The notes beneath the pieces were generated by a model. That model saw nothing but the letters and a program-made list of their open reading frames with translations. It ran no database searches and was not told the DNA's origin. Shown here in pieces: positions 1-11,306 of a stretch of DNA of 64,000 nucleotides. Made by a program: the position numbers and the translations under genes. The first letter of the stretch is position 1; each line of letters starts with the position of its first letter. The DNA comes from Adiantum capillus-veneris (Eukaryota; Streptophyta; Polypodiopsida; Polypodiales; Pteridaceae): positions 91,156,721-91,220,720 of the forward strand of contig CM043956.1 in assembly GCA_014529385.2 (NCBI GenBank). Direction: 5' to 3'.

Positions 1-1331
1 TTTTGGCCCATTTGGAGTCAGTTTGACTTCGTATGTCAAATTTGACGCTTTGTGGCCTTCGGGCTGTTTTTTGCTTTTCGGGAGCTTGCCTTGATTGTTT
101 TTATGAAACCAACCATATACATTGTGTATAGACCTAGTCTACAATCTGTCTATGGAGTCAAAATCCACTTCTAGCATCTGCCAAAAACCTAGCTTTTCTA
201 CTTGGGACCCCCCTCGACCCCTGCCGAATGGTCATCTGGTGATATAGAAGTGTCCTATTATATAAGGGCAGGCTACAGTTCAAGTCTCATCCGATTTGGT
301 TGAGCTGACAGGCCACTATGGTCAAATTTTGGTCGTAGGACTTCGTGCACTGCTCAGATTCTAGGGTTTTTTCCTTGGGCTTAGACTAGCAACAACTGGC
401 CATACAAAATGGATCATTAATAAGTATAGAACTTACCTCTCATGTCTCGTGTGAGACGGCGCTGTAAACAGGCTACTGTGGACTCTGAAAATCGCGTACA
501 AAGAAGGTCGAAAGCTCTCTCTCCAAGGGCGACAAGTGGAAATGAGGTGAATTTAGGCTACCTTGGATATCTATACTCGGGCTTCCCGAACCATTTTTCC
601 CCAAATCCCTCTGCTAGTCCTACTAAGTCGTTAAATCTATGTTAGACTCAAAAATTTCCTCAATCGGATTCATGTAGCTCATTCTGCAAGAATTCTATAA
701 AAGTAGGCCTTGGCCGTCTAATTTAGGCTTCCCGCTTCCATCTGCCAATTCGATTGAAATTTTTTGTGCATGTCCACCTTGTCCTTCTAATCATCAACGT
801 ATCTTCAGTTTCTCCATTTGAGCTCATTTGCTATTTATTATAATTTTTGACTTGTTTATTGAAAACCCCGTTGATGATTTATAAGGGCATTATTGGGTAA
901 TTTCACACGCTAACATCAAACTTTTTCCTCCCTCTTCAAACATTGCTCTTAGTTACTTAGTTTCCTTCCACCACTCCTAGATGGCGTACTCAGAGACGAC
1001 TGTGTGCATGGGTTGAACAATCGTGTCTATGCATAGCCTTGGTTGGCTCTACCATGCTTTGAAGATCAATGTAGTTAAAACCATTATGTTGTGCATGAGT
1101 TGGTCTTGAGTAATCAACTCAAGGGTTTCTGATGTTGAGGTTTTCATTTGTTGTCTTCCAAAAAGCAAATCTTGTAGCTTGTGTGCTCTTTGCTTGATTG
1201 TACCATCAGGATGCTTTGGCACGTTGATTTCCTGAGTTGTTGGTATCAAGAATGATGATTGTCAAGCTTTTACCCGCCATTGGTATCTTGCTTTGCTTTG
1301 GTCAGAATGTTGTGGTTGAGTCTTTTGAGTC

Positions 1332-1638
1332 TTAACTCTCCATTGCTTGATTGGTTTTATAGTTTACGGAGAAGATACGTGCTCCTTTTTCTTCCAAATC
1401 CATTCTTGTTAGGTTCCCTGCTCCGAGATGCTCCTCTTTGTGTTTTGAACCTTGGAACCGTCTTTGGTACAGTAGATGATGTTTTGGGCACCCAGATTTG
1501 AATTGGCTTGTCCTTAAGTTGTGCTTTTGGTACGCAAATTTGCCTGACTCCTTGCATGCTACTTGTAGCATTTGCTTGTCTATAGGATGGAGAAGATTGA
1601 TGCTTCGTGGTTTGCTCTACTTGTAGCCTCCTTTCCAT
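1332..1638 (-). pseudogene. Trp-motif repeat region of the relic
   Basis: Two overlapping minus frames are open here. One carries QICVPK followed 14 residues later by QIWVPK, and then a decayed KNGFGRK. These match the QIWIPK-type motifs downstream of the protease-like domain in the intact element (19529-20632). The reading frame is broken between the protease-like part and this part. Function is unknown; I infer it once formed the C-terminal half of the same ORF. Confidence 0.5.
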
Positions 1639-2021
1639 TCTTCCTTGCTTGGTGCAATTGGAACAATGAGTTGTCCGCCTTTAGGTGATAGCTTGAGTTG
1701 ATTGGTATCCCAATCTGGTACTGCCTTGTACGTCCGCATCCATGAGATTCCAAGAATCATTGTTTCGTTCATATGTTCATCTGGTAAGCATACAAATTGA
1801 TGAGGGCATGAACATCCATGTACTATCACATTTAAGTTGATTACTCCCAATGTTGGTGTTGGGTTCTTGTTGCATCCTTTAATAGTCGCTATTCCTGCTG
1901 TCAAAAACTGACTTGTTGCTTTCTTGTACGTTGAATAACTAACTGCATTTATTTGAGCTCTTGTAACGACCAATGCATTTGTGCTATGATTGTTCAGTTG
2001 TACTTTGATGTGAAGGTCCAT
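1617..2021 (-). pseudogene. Retropepsin-like domain located after integrase (relic)
   Basis: The 134-codon frame aligns by eye with the protease-like domain of the intact element. It has an N-terminal strand, then TRAQINAVS where the intact copy has DSGAQANLLS, and ends with MILGISW where the intact copy has LLLGQPW. The catalytic Asp-Ser-Gly is replaced by Val-Thr-Arg, so it could not cleave. It lies 170 bp downstream of the integrase C-terminal frame, which is the same unusual order as in E1. Confidence 0.6.
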
Positions 2022-2189
2022 TCCATCTAACCATTCATCATTTGTTGACGCTACATCTTTCTGTAATTCCCATTGTCGGTCATCTAGTTCCAGAATGTTG
2101 ATGGAAATAGGTATTTGTTGGTTTTTGAGAGTAGATTTTCTTTTGAGTACTTGAAGCCGAGCTTCTTCTTGGGCTTCATCAATAACCTG

Positions 2190-2993
2190 CTATCGTTTCA
2201 TCTTTCGTTGCTTTGCTACACGCATTCTTTCTAGCATTTCATTGGTCAGTGGCAAATTGTACTTCTTCGAATGGCATCCACTAATCCAATTAGCCATTGG
2301 TTCACCATCTAGGGTGGACAACTTAACTGCTTCACTTGGAGATACATCTTCAATGATAAACGGTCCGTTTCCCTTTTTCTCAAACTTGGGAATGTGTTGC
2401 TTAAGGGAATAGACTAAAACTAAGTCCCCTTTTCTGAAGAATTTTGTTATTAGATGGGAATCAAAAAACTGTTTTTGTTTTCGCTTTCGTGCATAGATGT
2501 GAGCTACAGTAGTAAGCCTTTGCTCATCAAGCTTTTCCAAATCTTCAAGTCTCTCTGACAATTCATGTCCAGACCACTTAAGATCCTTAGCTACCCTTAG
2601 TGTCGACAATAGAGATTTTATTGGCAGTATGGCATCGAGACCATAAACAAGGTTAAAGGGTGTAGCATTTAAAGCTGTTTTGAATGAAACTCGATAAGCT
2701 CATAGAGCGGCATGGAGATTCATTTCTCAATCTGTCGGTACTAAACTAACCACTTTAGTCAATACCGAGCTAAGAATTTTGTTCGTATGCTCAACTTGTC
2801 CATTTGCTTGTGGGTGATAGGGAGCTGATTTGTTATGGATGACCATAAATTCATTAAGCAAATACTCAATTACCTCATTGAGGAGATTGAGTAGAGTTCC
2901 CCTATCATTGACAATTTCTATTGGCAGTCCATATCTTGTGAACACGTACTCATACAAGAATGTGGCGGTTGAGTTGATTTGGCCTCTACCCAC
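2190..2993 (-). pseudogene. Integrase core and C-terminal domain (relic)
   Basis: Two minus frames, 2993-2727 and 2609-2190, encode the later part of a Ty3/gypsy integrase. The first contains the 'GLPIEIVNDRGT' second-Asp block and the 'HPQANGQVEHTNK' block with the catalytic Glu. The second has a GPF-type module (KKGNGPFIIEDVSPS) and ends KYNLPLTNEM, as in E1's C-terminal ORF at 20684-21211. The 117 bp between them are shifted out of frame. No chromodomain is visible. Non-functional. Confidence 0.8.
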
Positions 2994-3052
2994 TTGGTCA
3001 AATAGTCTGTAGCTACAATGATATATTGAGCTTGGGTTCTATAAGCAAGTGG

Positions 3053-3745
3053 CTATATTGGCCCAACAAAGTCTATACCCCATTTTGCAAAAGCTCTAGC
3101 CCCCATCATTGGTCTTAGAGGTATGCTATCTACACGGGTTTGCATTTTTGCTCGTTGACATGCATCACACCTTCGAACATAGTCCTTGACATCTCCAAAA
3201 AGTATTGGCCACCATATGCCTGGCATTAAGATTGCTCTTGCGGTGGTCTCACTAGAGAAGTGACCTCCAGCTAATCCAACATGTACTTGTTCTATAATGG
3301 GAATATATTCATCTTCACTTGCACAAAGATGCAAATGTTGATCCTAGTTGGAGGTCACTAGAGAAGTGACCTCCAGCTAATCCAGCATGTACTTGTTCTA
3401 TAATGGGAATATATTCGTCTTCACTTGCACAAAGATGCAAATGTTGATCCTTACCTCTTTGATACAGTTGGTTTCCAATAAGAGCATAGTCTCTTGCTTC
3501 AATTTCAATTGCTCTTTGAAGGCATTTACTCATATCCTCAGGTATGGGTGCTTGTTTTTGACATTGAGGACAATTTTTTTACAAATGAATGAACATCCCT
3601 CCTCATAGTCGGCCAAAATACTCTAAGTCTCAAGATCCGTTGCATAGTTTGGTCATCCGCAAAGTGAAGCCCTGCTACTGTAATATGTGCTTGACTTAGG
3701 TATTGGGTTTTCTCCTTAGAATTAATGCATAAAAGTAATATTCCA
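3053..3745 (-). pseudogene. Two consecutive HHCC zinc modules of integrase (relic)
   Basis: Reading minus from about 3745, a first module has 'AHITVAGLHF', then 'VFWPTMRRDV', then a CPQC pair that needs a one-base shift in a run of A's near 3572. A second module follows at about 3533-3120, with VHAGLAGGHF, IWWPILFGDV and CDACQ. The second leads directly into KWGIDFVGP, the first catalytic Asp of the integrase core. Normal Ty3/gypsy integrases carry one such module, while the intact copy E1 also carries two. A 107-bp tandem duplication disrupts the second. Confidence 0.65.
3250..3451. repeat. 107-bp tandem duplication inside the relic integrase
   Basis: The block starting CACTAGAGAAGTGACCTCC at 3250 is repeated at 3357 with two or three differences by eye. 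The repeat unit ends ...TGTTGATCCT. The duplication adds 107 bp (not a multiple of 3) and breaks the reading frame. Confidence 0.85.
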
Positions 3746-3747
3746 TC

Positions 3748-5220
3748 TCAATTTATTTTGTATAAACTTCCAGCTAGTAATTGATACATAGCCGATTGCT
3801 CAATTATTCCACTTGTAATAGGAAGTGGTATTTGCAAATCCACTTGAGCTATGGTCATCAAGGATACCATGTTTTCCGACCGTCGAGGTATCATTTCAAC
3901 GGAGAACAAATATGTATCTGGTAGATCATCGTCTACTCCCTTAGGTGCTTCTCCTAAAACAATCCTTGACAAATGATCTGCTCTTTGATGAGTGGTTCCC
4001 TTTTCAACAACTATAGTGAAATCAAATTCCATAAGAATGATGAACCATCTCATTATTCTTCCTATGTTGCATGGCTTGCTGACCAAGTACAATAAGGCTT
4101 GGTGGTCCATAAAGAACACAAATTTGTTAGCTAATAGGTACTGCCTATACTTTTTCACAGCATAGATCATTCCTAATCCTTCCCTTTTGGTGGTGGCGTA
4201 GTTTTTCTCTACCATATTCAACTGTCGACTAACATAAGAAATAGGAAAATCAATTTTTTCGTCTCCTGGTTGAGCTAGTATACACCCGATGGCAAAATTG
4301 GAAGCACCTACATGTATGTGGAATATCTTATTCCAGTCTGGTGCTTTCAATATTGGAGATGAAGTGAGAGATTGCTTAAGCTTCATGAAGGATTCTTCAC
4401 ACTCATCAGTCCATTCAAAGTGTGTAATCAAGCTATACATGGGCTTTGCATTTATAGCATACATGTAAATGAACTGTTTGTAATATCCACAATGTCCCAT
4501 GAAAGCTTGAACCCCTTTGACTATTGTTGGTTTAGGCAAATTAGCAATAACATGAATTTATCTATATCAATAGCTATGCCATTCTTAGACACTATATGTC
4601 CAAGAATTTTTCCTTGTCTGTCCATGAATGTGCACTTTTCAGGATTTAAGCAAATCCTATAAAGTCTACATTTTTCAAATACCTTTTTGCGGTGTTCAAA
4701 ATGATCAGCCTGGATTGATGAATGCGCATAGATCATCCATATATACTTCCAAGAAATTCCAAAGATATTATTTAAAAGCATGGCTCATCAATCCTTGAAA
4801 GGTGACGGGAGCATTAGTTAACCCAAAAGGCATAACCCGATAGGCAAAAATACCCCATTCAGTTGCAAAGACAGTTTTATGATGATCTTTAGGGTCAACC
4901 AAAAGTTGCTTGTATCCCAAAAAGACATCTAAAAAGTTGTAAGCTTCTTTTCCTATAACTCTTTCTAAAACATGCTCAGTGATTGAAAGAGGAAAGTTGT
5001 CTGTAATGGTAGCTGCATTCACTTTCTTGAGATTGACACACACTCGTAATTTTCCATTTTTCTTGGGTACTACCACAATTAGAGACACCCAATCTGTGTG
5101 TTCAATTTCATAAATGAATTTAGCTTCCTTTAGCTTTTCAATCTCTTCTTTGATCTTTCTGAAAAATGTCTCATTATATGTGTATGGCCTTTGTCTGCTT
5201 GGTTTCACATCATCTCTCAT
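3748..5220 (-). pseudogene. Reverse transcriptase and RNase H (relic)
   Basis: Three overlapping minus frames. 5220-4768 gives the RT N-terminal half (KKNGKLRVCVNLKKVN, FLDVFLGYKQ, RVMPFGLTNAP). 4781-4521 gives the part with the decayed catalytic box (YIWMIYAHSS where YMDDLCVHS is expected) and the ILGHIVS motif. 4539-3748 gives thumb and RNase H (HVGASNFAIGCILAQ, FFMDHQALLYL, RADHLSR). The first RNase H Asp has become Gly. This copy still has the RT N-terminal half that the intact-ended element E1 has lost, so it serves as a reference for the family. Confidence 0.88.
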
Positions 5221-5231
5221 CGGTATGGTAT

Positions 5232-6600
5232 TGTTGGGGGTCCCATCATTGCAATAGCTCCAATGACCAACAAAATTGTCAATATGGAGGGATGAGCTAC
5301 CTGGCTAGGACATGGAAACACTCACATGGTTAGTGAGCTAATCATGGCAACACAAATGGCTAACTCTACGAGGTGAGCTTCTCGGCCTATGGAGGAGCTA
5401 TGCCACAATGAAGGGCAATCTCCACATCCACTTCTCTTCACCTCGAATCAACCCAATCACACACACTACAATTGCAAGATGCACACAACACTAATCCTAT
5501 CATGCAACACACTAATCACAAGCACACACACATAGATCTATCGAGAAACACTCTCCATTCAAACCTACATGCACACACAACCAAAAGAGGGAAACCACTC
5601 AAGATTAGAGGGATTAACCACTAATTAGTTAAGATATAGTTCATCTAAGCATCATAGGCAATCATAAGAAGTATGAGAGAGGCATAGTGAAAGAGAATGA
5701 ATCATTGATTAGTGTTAATCAAATCTCATGAGCAAGAAGAATCTCAAGGACTCCATAGCTACACACCTCAAGAGCTCTCACCAAAAAGTGCTCTCAACAA
5801 ATGAGCTTCAGAACCCTAATTTCTTTTATGCACTGCCTTATATACCTAGGGTAAAAATATGCAATGTCCGGACACCCAAGGCCTTTAGGGCTCCATCACT
5901 TATTGAATCTGCTACCTAGGCACAGTAACTAACCTGCATGGGAAAAATTAATAAAGTACTCAAATGATTATTTGCTGATAGATGTGGAATTAAAAAGATA
6001 GCAAATATGAGAGGGTAGCATGATGGAACATTGGTTTTCCTGTTGTAGTCCACTCAAGCTGCGCAAAAAAGAGTGTCTAATGCATATGTCCAATGATGGG
6101 ACATCCTATATATGCATACACAGAAATGCATAGGAAACAATATACTATGAAAGAAAGATTTTGAGGGGTAATTTAGAAAGATGGTGTAGCTATAAAATTT
6201 TGCATATGACATAGCTTTGCAAGCTGGAACCCATTTAAGAATGGTTTTTGTTGATGAGGATATGTGCTCTCATCTTAATGTGCACTCTACATGAGTGTTG
6301 GTCTCTACGACACTCCACCAAGTGTAAGTTAATAGACTTCGACTCTTAGGCTCATCTCATTTAGCATGAGCAACATGACTTAGATATGCTCAAATCTTCC
6401 AACTTGAGCGTAAGTATAATAACTATGACTCTTAGCACATAGTTTAATATGACTTGAAGCTTTGGGACTAATGCTTTTCTCATTTTATGGCTCAGCACCC
6501 GACTCTGACTATGCTAAAGAGTGTTTTTTGCACCCTGGCGAATTGACTTTTTACATTCTTGAGCTTACTACAAACATTTCTTCAGGTAAAAGTAAGCTTG
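5232..6600. other. Non-coding stretch bordering the relic
   Basis: No convincing gene. It starts TGTTGGGGGTCCCATC exactly where RT homology stops, which resembles the TG terminus of an LTR. I could not find the matching CA end or the expected GGTAT duplication, so its nature is open. A block of AC-rich sequence (about 5465-5580) is the only internal feature. Confidence 0.4.
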
Positions 6601-6628
6601 AATCCTCAAAAAGAGGATTAGTGAAGGA

Positions 6629-8442
6629 CTAAATTGGCATTGAAGGTTTCTTTTGCCATACCTGTTTTATCTTCTTTGAATATGCATTCACATTGGTTGG
6701 GTGGTCCTTCTTTGACTGTGAAGACTCCGTTATCTGTTTGATTCTACAAGTAGGCCTGTTGTTGATAGGAGTCTTTGATGTTGTTGTAGGCCTTTGTTGG
6801 TTGTCTGCATCTGGCATTTGACCCGAAGCATTGGAAGACTTATAAATCAAAATCTCGTGATGACCTTTGTATCTCCTTTGTTGACTTTGCTTTGCTCTAG
6901 GTCTTGTTGAGTTTAGATCTTCATGTAGGTCTAGTGTAGTTGCAGTTGGCTTCTGGTTGACTGGTAGCCAAATCTTTGTATAACCTGTGTAGTATCCTTG
7001 TCTAAGATGAAGATTCTTTGAGATCCATCTTTGTTTTGTATCCTCTTGAGAGTTTTGGTTGACTTTAGCATCATTTGATGTTGTTCTGTTGTATACCTGC
7101 TGCTTAGGTACCCTAGAATATTTTCAAGGTGGATACCTTGTGGGCCTTCTTTCTTGGGAGGGACTTGAAGTTACTTCATATGCCCTAACCTGTGGTTTTG
7201 GTAACCCATATCTGTCTGTTACCTCATAGTACTCGTGTTCTTTTAAGCTCCATTATGATGCTATCCATCCCATGTGTTTGTCTTTCTCTGTTGATTTCTC
7301 GTCCTTAACCCAAACCGGATCATTGACTTTGACTAAACTGCTCGGAACAAACACTTTCTTTACTTTCTTTTAATTTCTTGAGTACTTGGGTTGATATATC
7401 TTTGCTTTTCTAGGTGTCTTCATAGAGGTTTCAGTTGGGTCAGCAATTGACTTGAAGGTTTGAAAGCTTGACTTGCTTGAAGAAGCTAATCCATGAGGGT
7501 TCTTTGATGTAGAGGCATATGTTGTCACACCTTCTTTGCTAGTCGGTGGAAGCTCTATTTTAGCTTTACCTTTATCTGCAAGATTTATCTTGTTTACCTC
7601 TGGTCTCGGTGGCATTCTTTGCTCAATAGCTTCCGTGGTTTCTCTTTGCTCTACTTGATTTGCACTTGCTATTCCCTGATTTGCTCTAAGTCTTCTGGAG
7701 TTATGTTCGATGAAGATGAATCATCTTCAATAAGATCTGCTTTGATATAAGTCTCCATTTTAACTCTACTTGAGGACCTTGTGCTATTGTCCACGAGTGA
7801 CCAGTCTTGGTCTTCATTCTTTGTTGTCTCTGAAGATTGCATCTTGTTTGCATTCTGTATCTATAACATCTTTTGGGCCATTGGCATTCCCATTATGATG
7901 TTATCTATTAGATCTTTTGATATGATCACGTGGAATTGAGCTATGATGATCTGTGAACTTACTTCAATGGTGGTGGAGATGATTTCCCAGCATTCTACTC
8001 GTTTGTTTTCTGATATACTCACAAATTCAGGAGCATCTTCCAGCTGTGGTTGGCCACATCTTTTCCAAGTGCGAAAAGACATGAGGTTCTTGTCTAACTG
8101 AAAATCTAGCTTTACTTCACTTGATAGTTGTTCTTCGTTCTCACCAACAATGTTGCACTTGATCGTTTTAGGATTTGTGTCTAAATTGACTTCTTTTGCT
8201 GTGGTAGCATCCTTTGGTTGAGCTTTATCTGCATTTTCTTTGCTTTTATCACTTGCTTCAATTGATGTTGACTCGTATGACTGTGATACTGCACTTTTTG
8301 TTTGCAATTGATGAGCATTGTCCACCTGCATATGGATAACGCTTGATCTTAATAGATCCACTGTACTTTCTGGCACAATCTGTCTCTTCGGAGGAGATTT
8401 TGGTGGTGACCTTTGTGTATCCTTATGGACTTTAGCTTTCAT
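6629..8442 (-). pseudogene. Second relic of the protease-like / Trp-motif ORF
   Basis: The minus frame 8442-7861 (193 codons) ends with a retropepsin-like stretch. KCNIVG opens it, LDFQLDKNLMS stands where E1 has LLDSGAQANLLS, and DNIIMGMPM stands where E1 has PLLLGQPW. The catalytic Ser-Gly is missing. Downstream come a basic/Ser-rich frame (7615-7370) and a frame open from about 7050 to 6629 with KQRWISK, TKIWLPV and KQVWQKK, which are the Trp motifs of the family. No integrase or RT is detectable to its right, so only this ORF survives. Several frameshifts lie between the pieces. Confidence 0.55.
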
Positions 8443-9353
8443 TGACTTTGACTTTTGTTCACCTGTTCTGGCAGCTTGAGGCTTTGCATCATCTTTAGAT
8501 AGTCTTTGACTTCAGTCGTACCATCCATAGGGGTTTGTACAAGGTTTTAATCTTGCTGATATTCGTTACCTTGTGCATCTTGATATGCATATGTGAGCTT
8601 GGTCATATGTAACTGTTTGAACACTATTGAATTTGTCAATTTTTACTTTGACTTGTGGAGATCGTCTGAAACTTTTGTCCCTGATGATCTTCATAGAGGT
8701 ATTTGTCTGCAGACTCTGGTGGAATCTGGATCAATTGGAAACTTCCAACAACCATATGATCTTTCAATGGTTTCTACTTTGAAGAGGCCTATTGACTAGA
8801 GGCTCTAGGGCTTCTAACTGACATTGCGGTTCTTGGTACATAAGCTAAGCTTGATGGATTTACAGCTCCCCCTTCCTAGGGTGATCACTATAGCATGCTT
8901 CATTGTAAGAGCTCAAAATTGTTTGGCTCTGGTTTAGTCTCACCTTCTGGGACTGTGAAGGTACACTTTGGGTAGCACTGTTGACAATTGGCATCTGTAA
9001 TCTTTCTGCATACTTTCCTATGTATCTCCATGAAACATGACAAATTATTTCCCAAGTCAAGCTGTAGGTGGCATTATCTTTGCCCTGACATTGCCTATCT
9101 CATGGGTCTCCTATGATATGAGCTTCAGTGATTTCAGGACCCAAGGCATCATAGATGCTAGACTCTCGTCTATATCTACGACTGTTTCAGCCAAAGTATA
9201 TACTCCTTTGCAGGGATCTTAATTACACGATGACACATTTTGTTAAATGTTAATTATTGTTGTTATTATCACTATTTTTTTCATGTTAATAACATATCTA
9301 ATGTCATGATCTACGAAAACCGATAGAAAACGTAGAACCGGCGAGGCAACCAA
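8443..9353. other. No gene recognised
   Basis: Short open frames on both strands (for example 8593-8799 + and 9060-8860 -) have no recognisable domain. The right part, from about 9240, is AT-rich and leads into the promoter-like region of the hAT remnant. Confidence 0.4.
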
Positions 9354-9466
9354 CAATCCCGGCGGGCCCGGCGGGCTTATGAAGAAACCCGGCGGGCCCG
9401 GCGGGCACAACAAGAATCCCGCCGGCCCCGTCATGTACCCCCTCCATATTTGGCGGCTCTATATAA
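9354..9466 (+). promoter_or_regulatory. GC-rich repeats and TATA box upstream of the hAT gene
   Basis: Two near-identical 22-bp GC units (CCCGGCGGGCCCGGCGGGC) at 9354-9375 and 9385-9406, plus a shorter variant at 9414-9429, sit in AT-rich DNA. A plant-style TATA box (CTATATAA) follows at 9459-9466, with a CA/CT-rich stretch where transcription could start about 30 bp on. This is a coherent core promoter for the plus-strand hAT-like gene. The regulatory role is inferred. Confidence 0.55.
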
Positions 9467-9544
9467 CCCTGTAGTAGACATCACATCACATCACCGCTTC
9501 CTCTAAATTTGGTCATCCTTTAAAATTTATAAGAAAAACTAAAG

Positions 9545-10481
9545 GTAAAAAAATAAATAGTCTTTAAAAAAATTTAAAACTTAATGTAACTCTGATCATG
9601 GATCATTAGTTATTTTTTGGACTGAACTGATTCTTGAAAGGAGGTAGAAAGGTGAAACTTTGGGTCGGTATCTCTACATTTGGGATGGACTAATCTCATG
9701 TTTGGTTCACCGTTATATTTGCTAAATTGATTGCTATATTTATTAGAACTTCTATCATGGGTCATTAGTTCTTTTTTGGACTGAACTGATTCTTGAAAAG
9801 AGATAGAAAGGTGAATCTTTGGGTCGATATCTCTACTTTTGGGATGGACTAATCACATGTTTGATTCACCATTGTATTTGCTTGCTATTCCGATTAGAGC
9901 TCCAATCATGGGTCATTAGTTCTTTTTTGGACTCGACTGATTCATGAAAGGAGGTAGAAAGGTGAATCTTTGGGTTGGTATCTCTACTTTTGGGATGGAC
10001 TGATCACATGTTTGATTCATCGCTGTATTTGCTTGCTATTTCGATTAGAGCTCCAATCATGGGTCATTAGTTCTTTTTTGGACTGGACTGATTCATGAAA
10101 GGAGGTAGGAAGGTGAATCTTTGGGTCGATATCTCTAATTTTGGGATGGATTGATCACATGTTTGATTCACCGCTGTATTTGCTTGCTATTTCGATTAGA
10201 GCTCCAATCATGGGTCATTAGTTCTTTTTTGGACTGGACTGATTCATGAAAGGGGTAGGAAGGTGAATCTTTGGGTCGATTATCTCTACTTTTGGGATGG
10301 ACTGATCACATATTTGATTCACCGTTGTATTTGCTTGCTCATGTTTGAGTAGATTGAGGTTTATTCCCTTTAGGCTTCACTACTACGCTTGTGTGTGATA
10401 TTGATTATAACACTAATGTTTGGTTTGAATAATACTTGAAAGAAGAGATAGCATACTGAGCTATGTTTATTGGTATTGCAG
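9545..10481 (+). other. Predicted 5'-UTR intron of the hAT-like gene
   Basis: AAAG|GTAAAA at 9545 and TATTGCAG| ending at 10481 make a plausible donor/acceptor pair. The acceptor lies 13 bp before the ATG at 10495, and the donor lies about 80 bp after the TATA box. Most of the interval is the 151-bp tandem array. Splicing is a prediction only. Confidence 0.45.
9597..10340. repeat. Five tandem copies of a ~151-bp repeat
   Basis: The unit starting CATGGGTCATTAGTTCTTTT recurs at 9597, 9756, 9907, 10058 and 10209. Spacings are 159, 151, 151 and 151 bp. Units share 'GGACTGATTCATGAAAGGAG' and 'TTTGGGATGGACTGATCACA'. The first unit is the most diverged and the later ones are nearly identical, as expected for recent unequal exchange. 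Confidence 0.92.
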
Positions 10482-10494
10482 GCATCCAATAAGT

Positions 10495-11303
10495 ATGTCT
10501 TCCACTGGGAATGTGAGCGGTGATGTTGGTGTCTCAAGCCTGGCTTCCTTGAGGAGACCTCCTACCTCGATGCCAGGTCCTGCTTCGCAGGGCACCACTT
10601 TGCAGGTGGAAAAAGTCCAGGACCCGAGTGGAATTTTGCCACAAATTTAAATAAGTATCAAGATGGGAAATGTAACTTTTGTGGCGAAGAGAAATCTGGA
10701 GGCGCACCAAGAATAAGGGAGCAATACCAGAATCCAAGGAGGAAAGTGCAAGGGCTTAGGTGCAGAAGAAGCAGCTATCCGCTTAAAAGCTTTAATTGGT
10801 AAGCTAATTTCCACGAGCAAAAGATCAAAACTCTCTACTTTCGACCATCACACCCCGGTATCGATAAGATCAAACCAGTATGAGGGATCATTGGGTGTCA
10901 TTGGCCATTGTCACCCGTGATGCATGGAAGTAAGCTTGGAAACGCATTGGGGAGTATGGTGCTGGATTTACCTCTCCAACATATCACCATATGAGAAACC
11001 AATTGTTGGATAAATGTTACACAAGCACACAATAGGATATTCAAAGGGTAATATTAAATGCAACAGAACAATCTGGATACACCATAGTTAGTGATGGTTG
11101 GTCCAACGTTCAAAGGCGGCCATTGATCAACATCATGCTTGTATGTCCTCGTGGTGAATGTTTTATCAAGGCTGTGGATAGCTATGGTCAAATAAAGTCT
11201 GGCAGTTTTATAGCTGACATCATTGGCGACGCAGTTGAGGAACTTGGAAAAGAAAATGTTGTCCAAGTAATCATAGACAATGCCAAAAATTACAGGGCTG
11301 CAG
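10495..11303 (+). pseudogene. hAT-like transposase remnant (BED finger + DUF659)
   Basis: ATG at 10495 opens a short Ser/Pro-rich leader. After a one-base shift, the frame at about 10608-10735 reads PEWNFA...CNFCGEEKSGGAPRIREQY, a BED-type zinc finger (Trp, Cys-x2-Cys). From about 10960 to 11303 the DUF659 block appears: IVSDGWSN, LVCPRGECFIKAVD, ENVVQVIIDNAKNYRAAG. In the family DUF659 precedes the RNase-H-like hAT core. The coding stops at CAG|GTAGGC (11301-11306), a good splice donor at a position where plant genes of this type often have a boundary. No dimerisation domain is found downstream, so the 3' half is lost or displaced. Domesticated or recently active status cannot be judged. Confidence 0.72.
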
Positions 11304-11306
11304 GTA

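Larger units (their letters stand above)
1..5231 (-). mobile_element. Relic of an E1-family Ty3/gypsy retrotransposon
   Basis: On the minus strand the order is RT, RNase H, two zinc modules, integrase core, integrase C-terminus, protease-like domain and Trp-motif region. This is the order seen in the intact element at 12400-29371. The non-coding stretch 1-1050 also resembles 18300-19390 there: both carry 'tacctctcatgtct', 'gtggaaatgag' and 'cgggcttcccg' in the same order. The right edge is abrupt at about 5231, where the RT N-terminal coding stops and unrelated DNA starting TGTTGGGG begins. The left edge lies outside the window. Multiple frameshifts and stops show it is dead. Confidence 0.85.
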
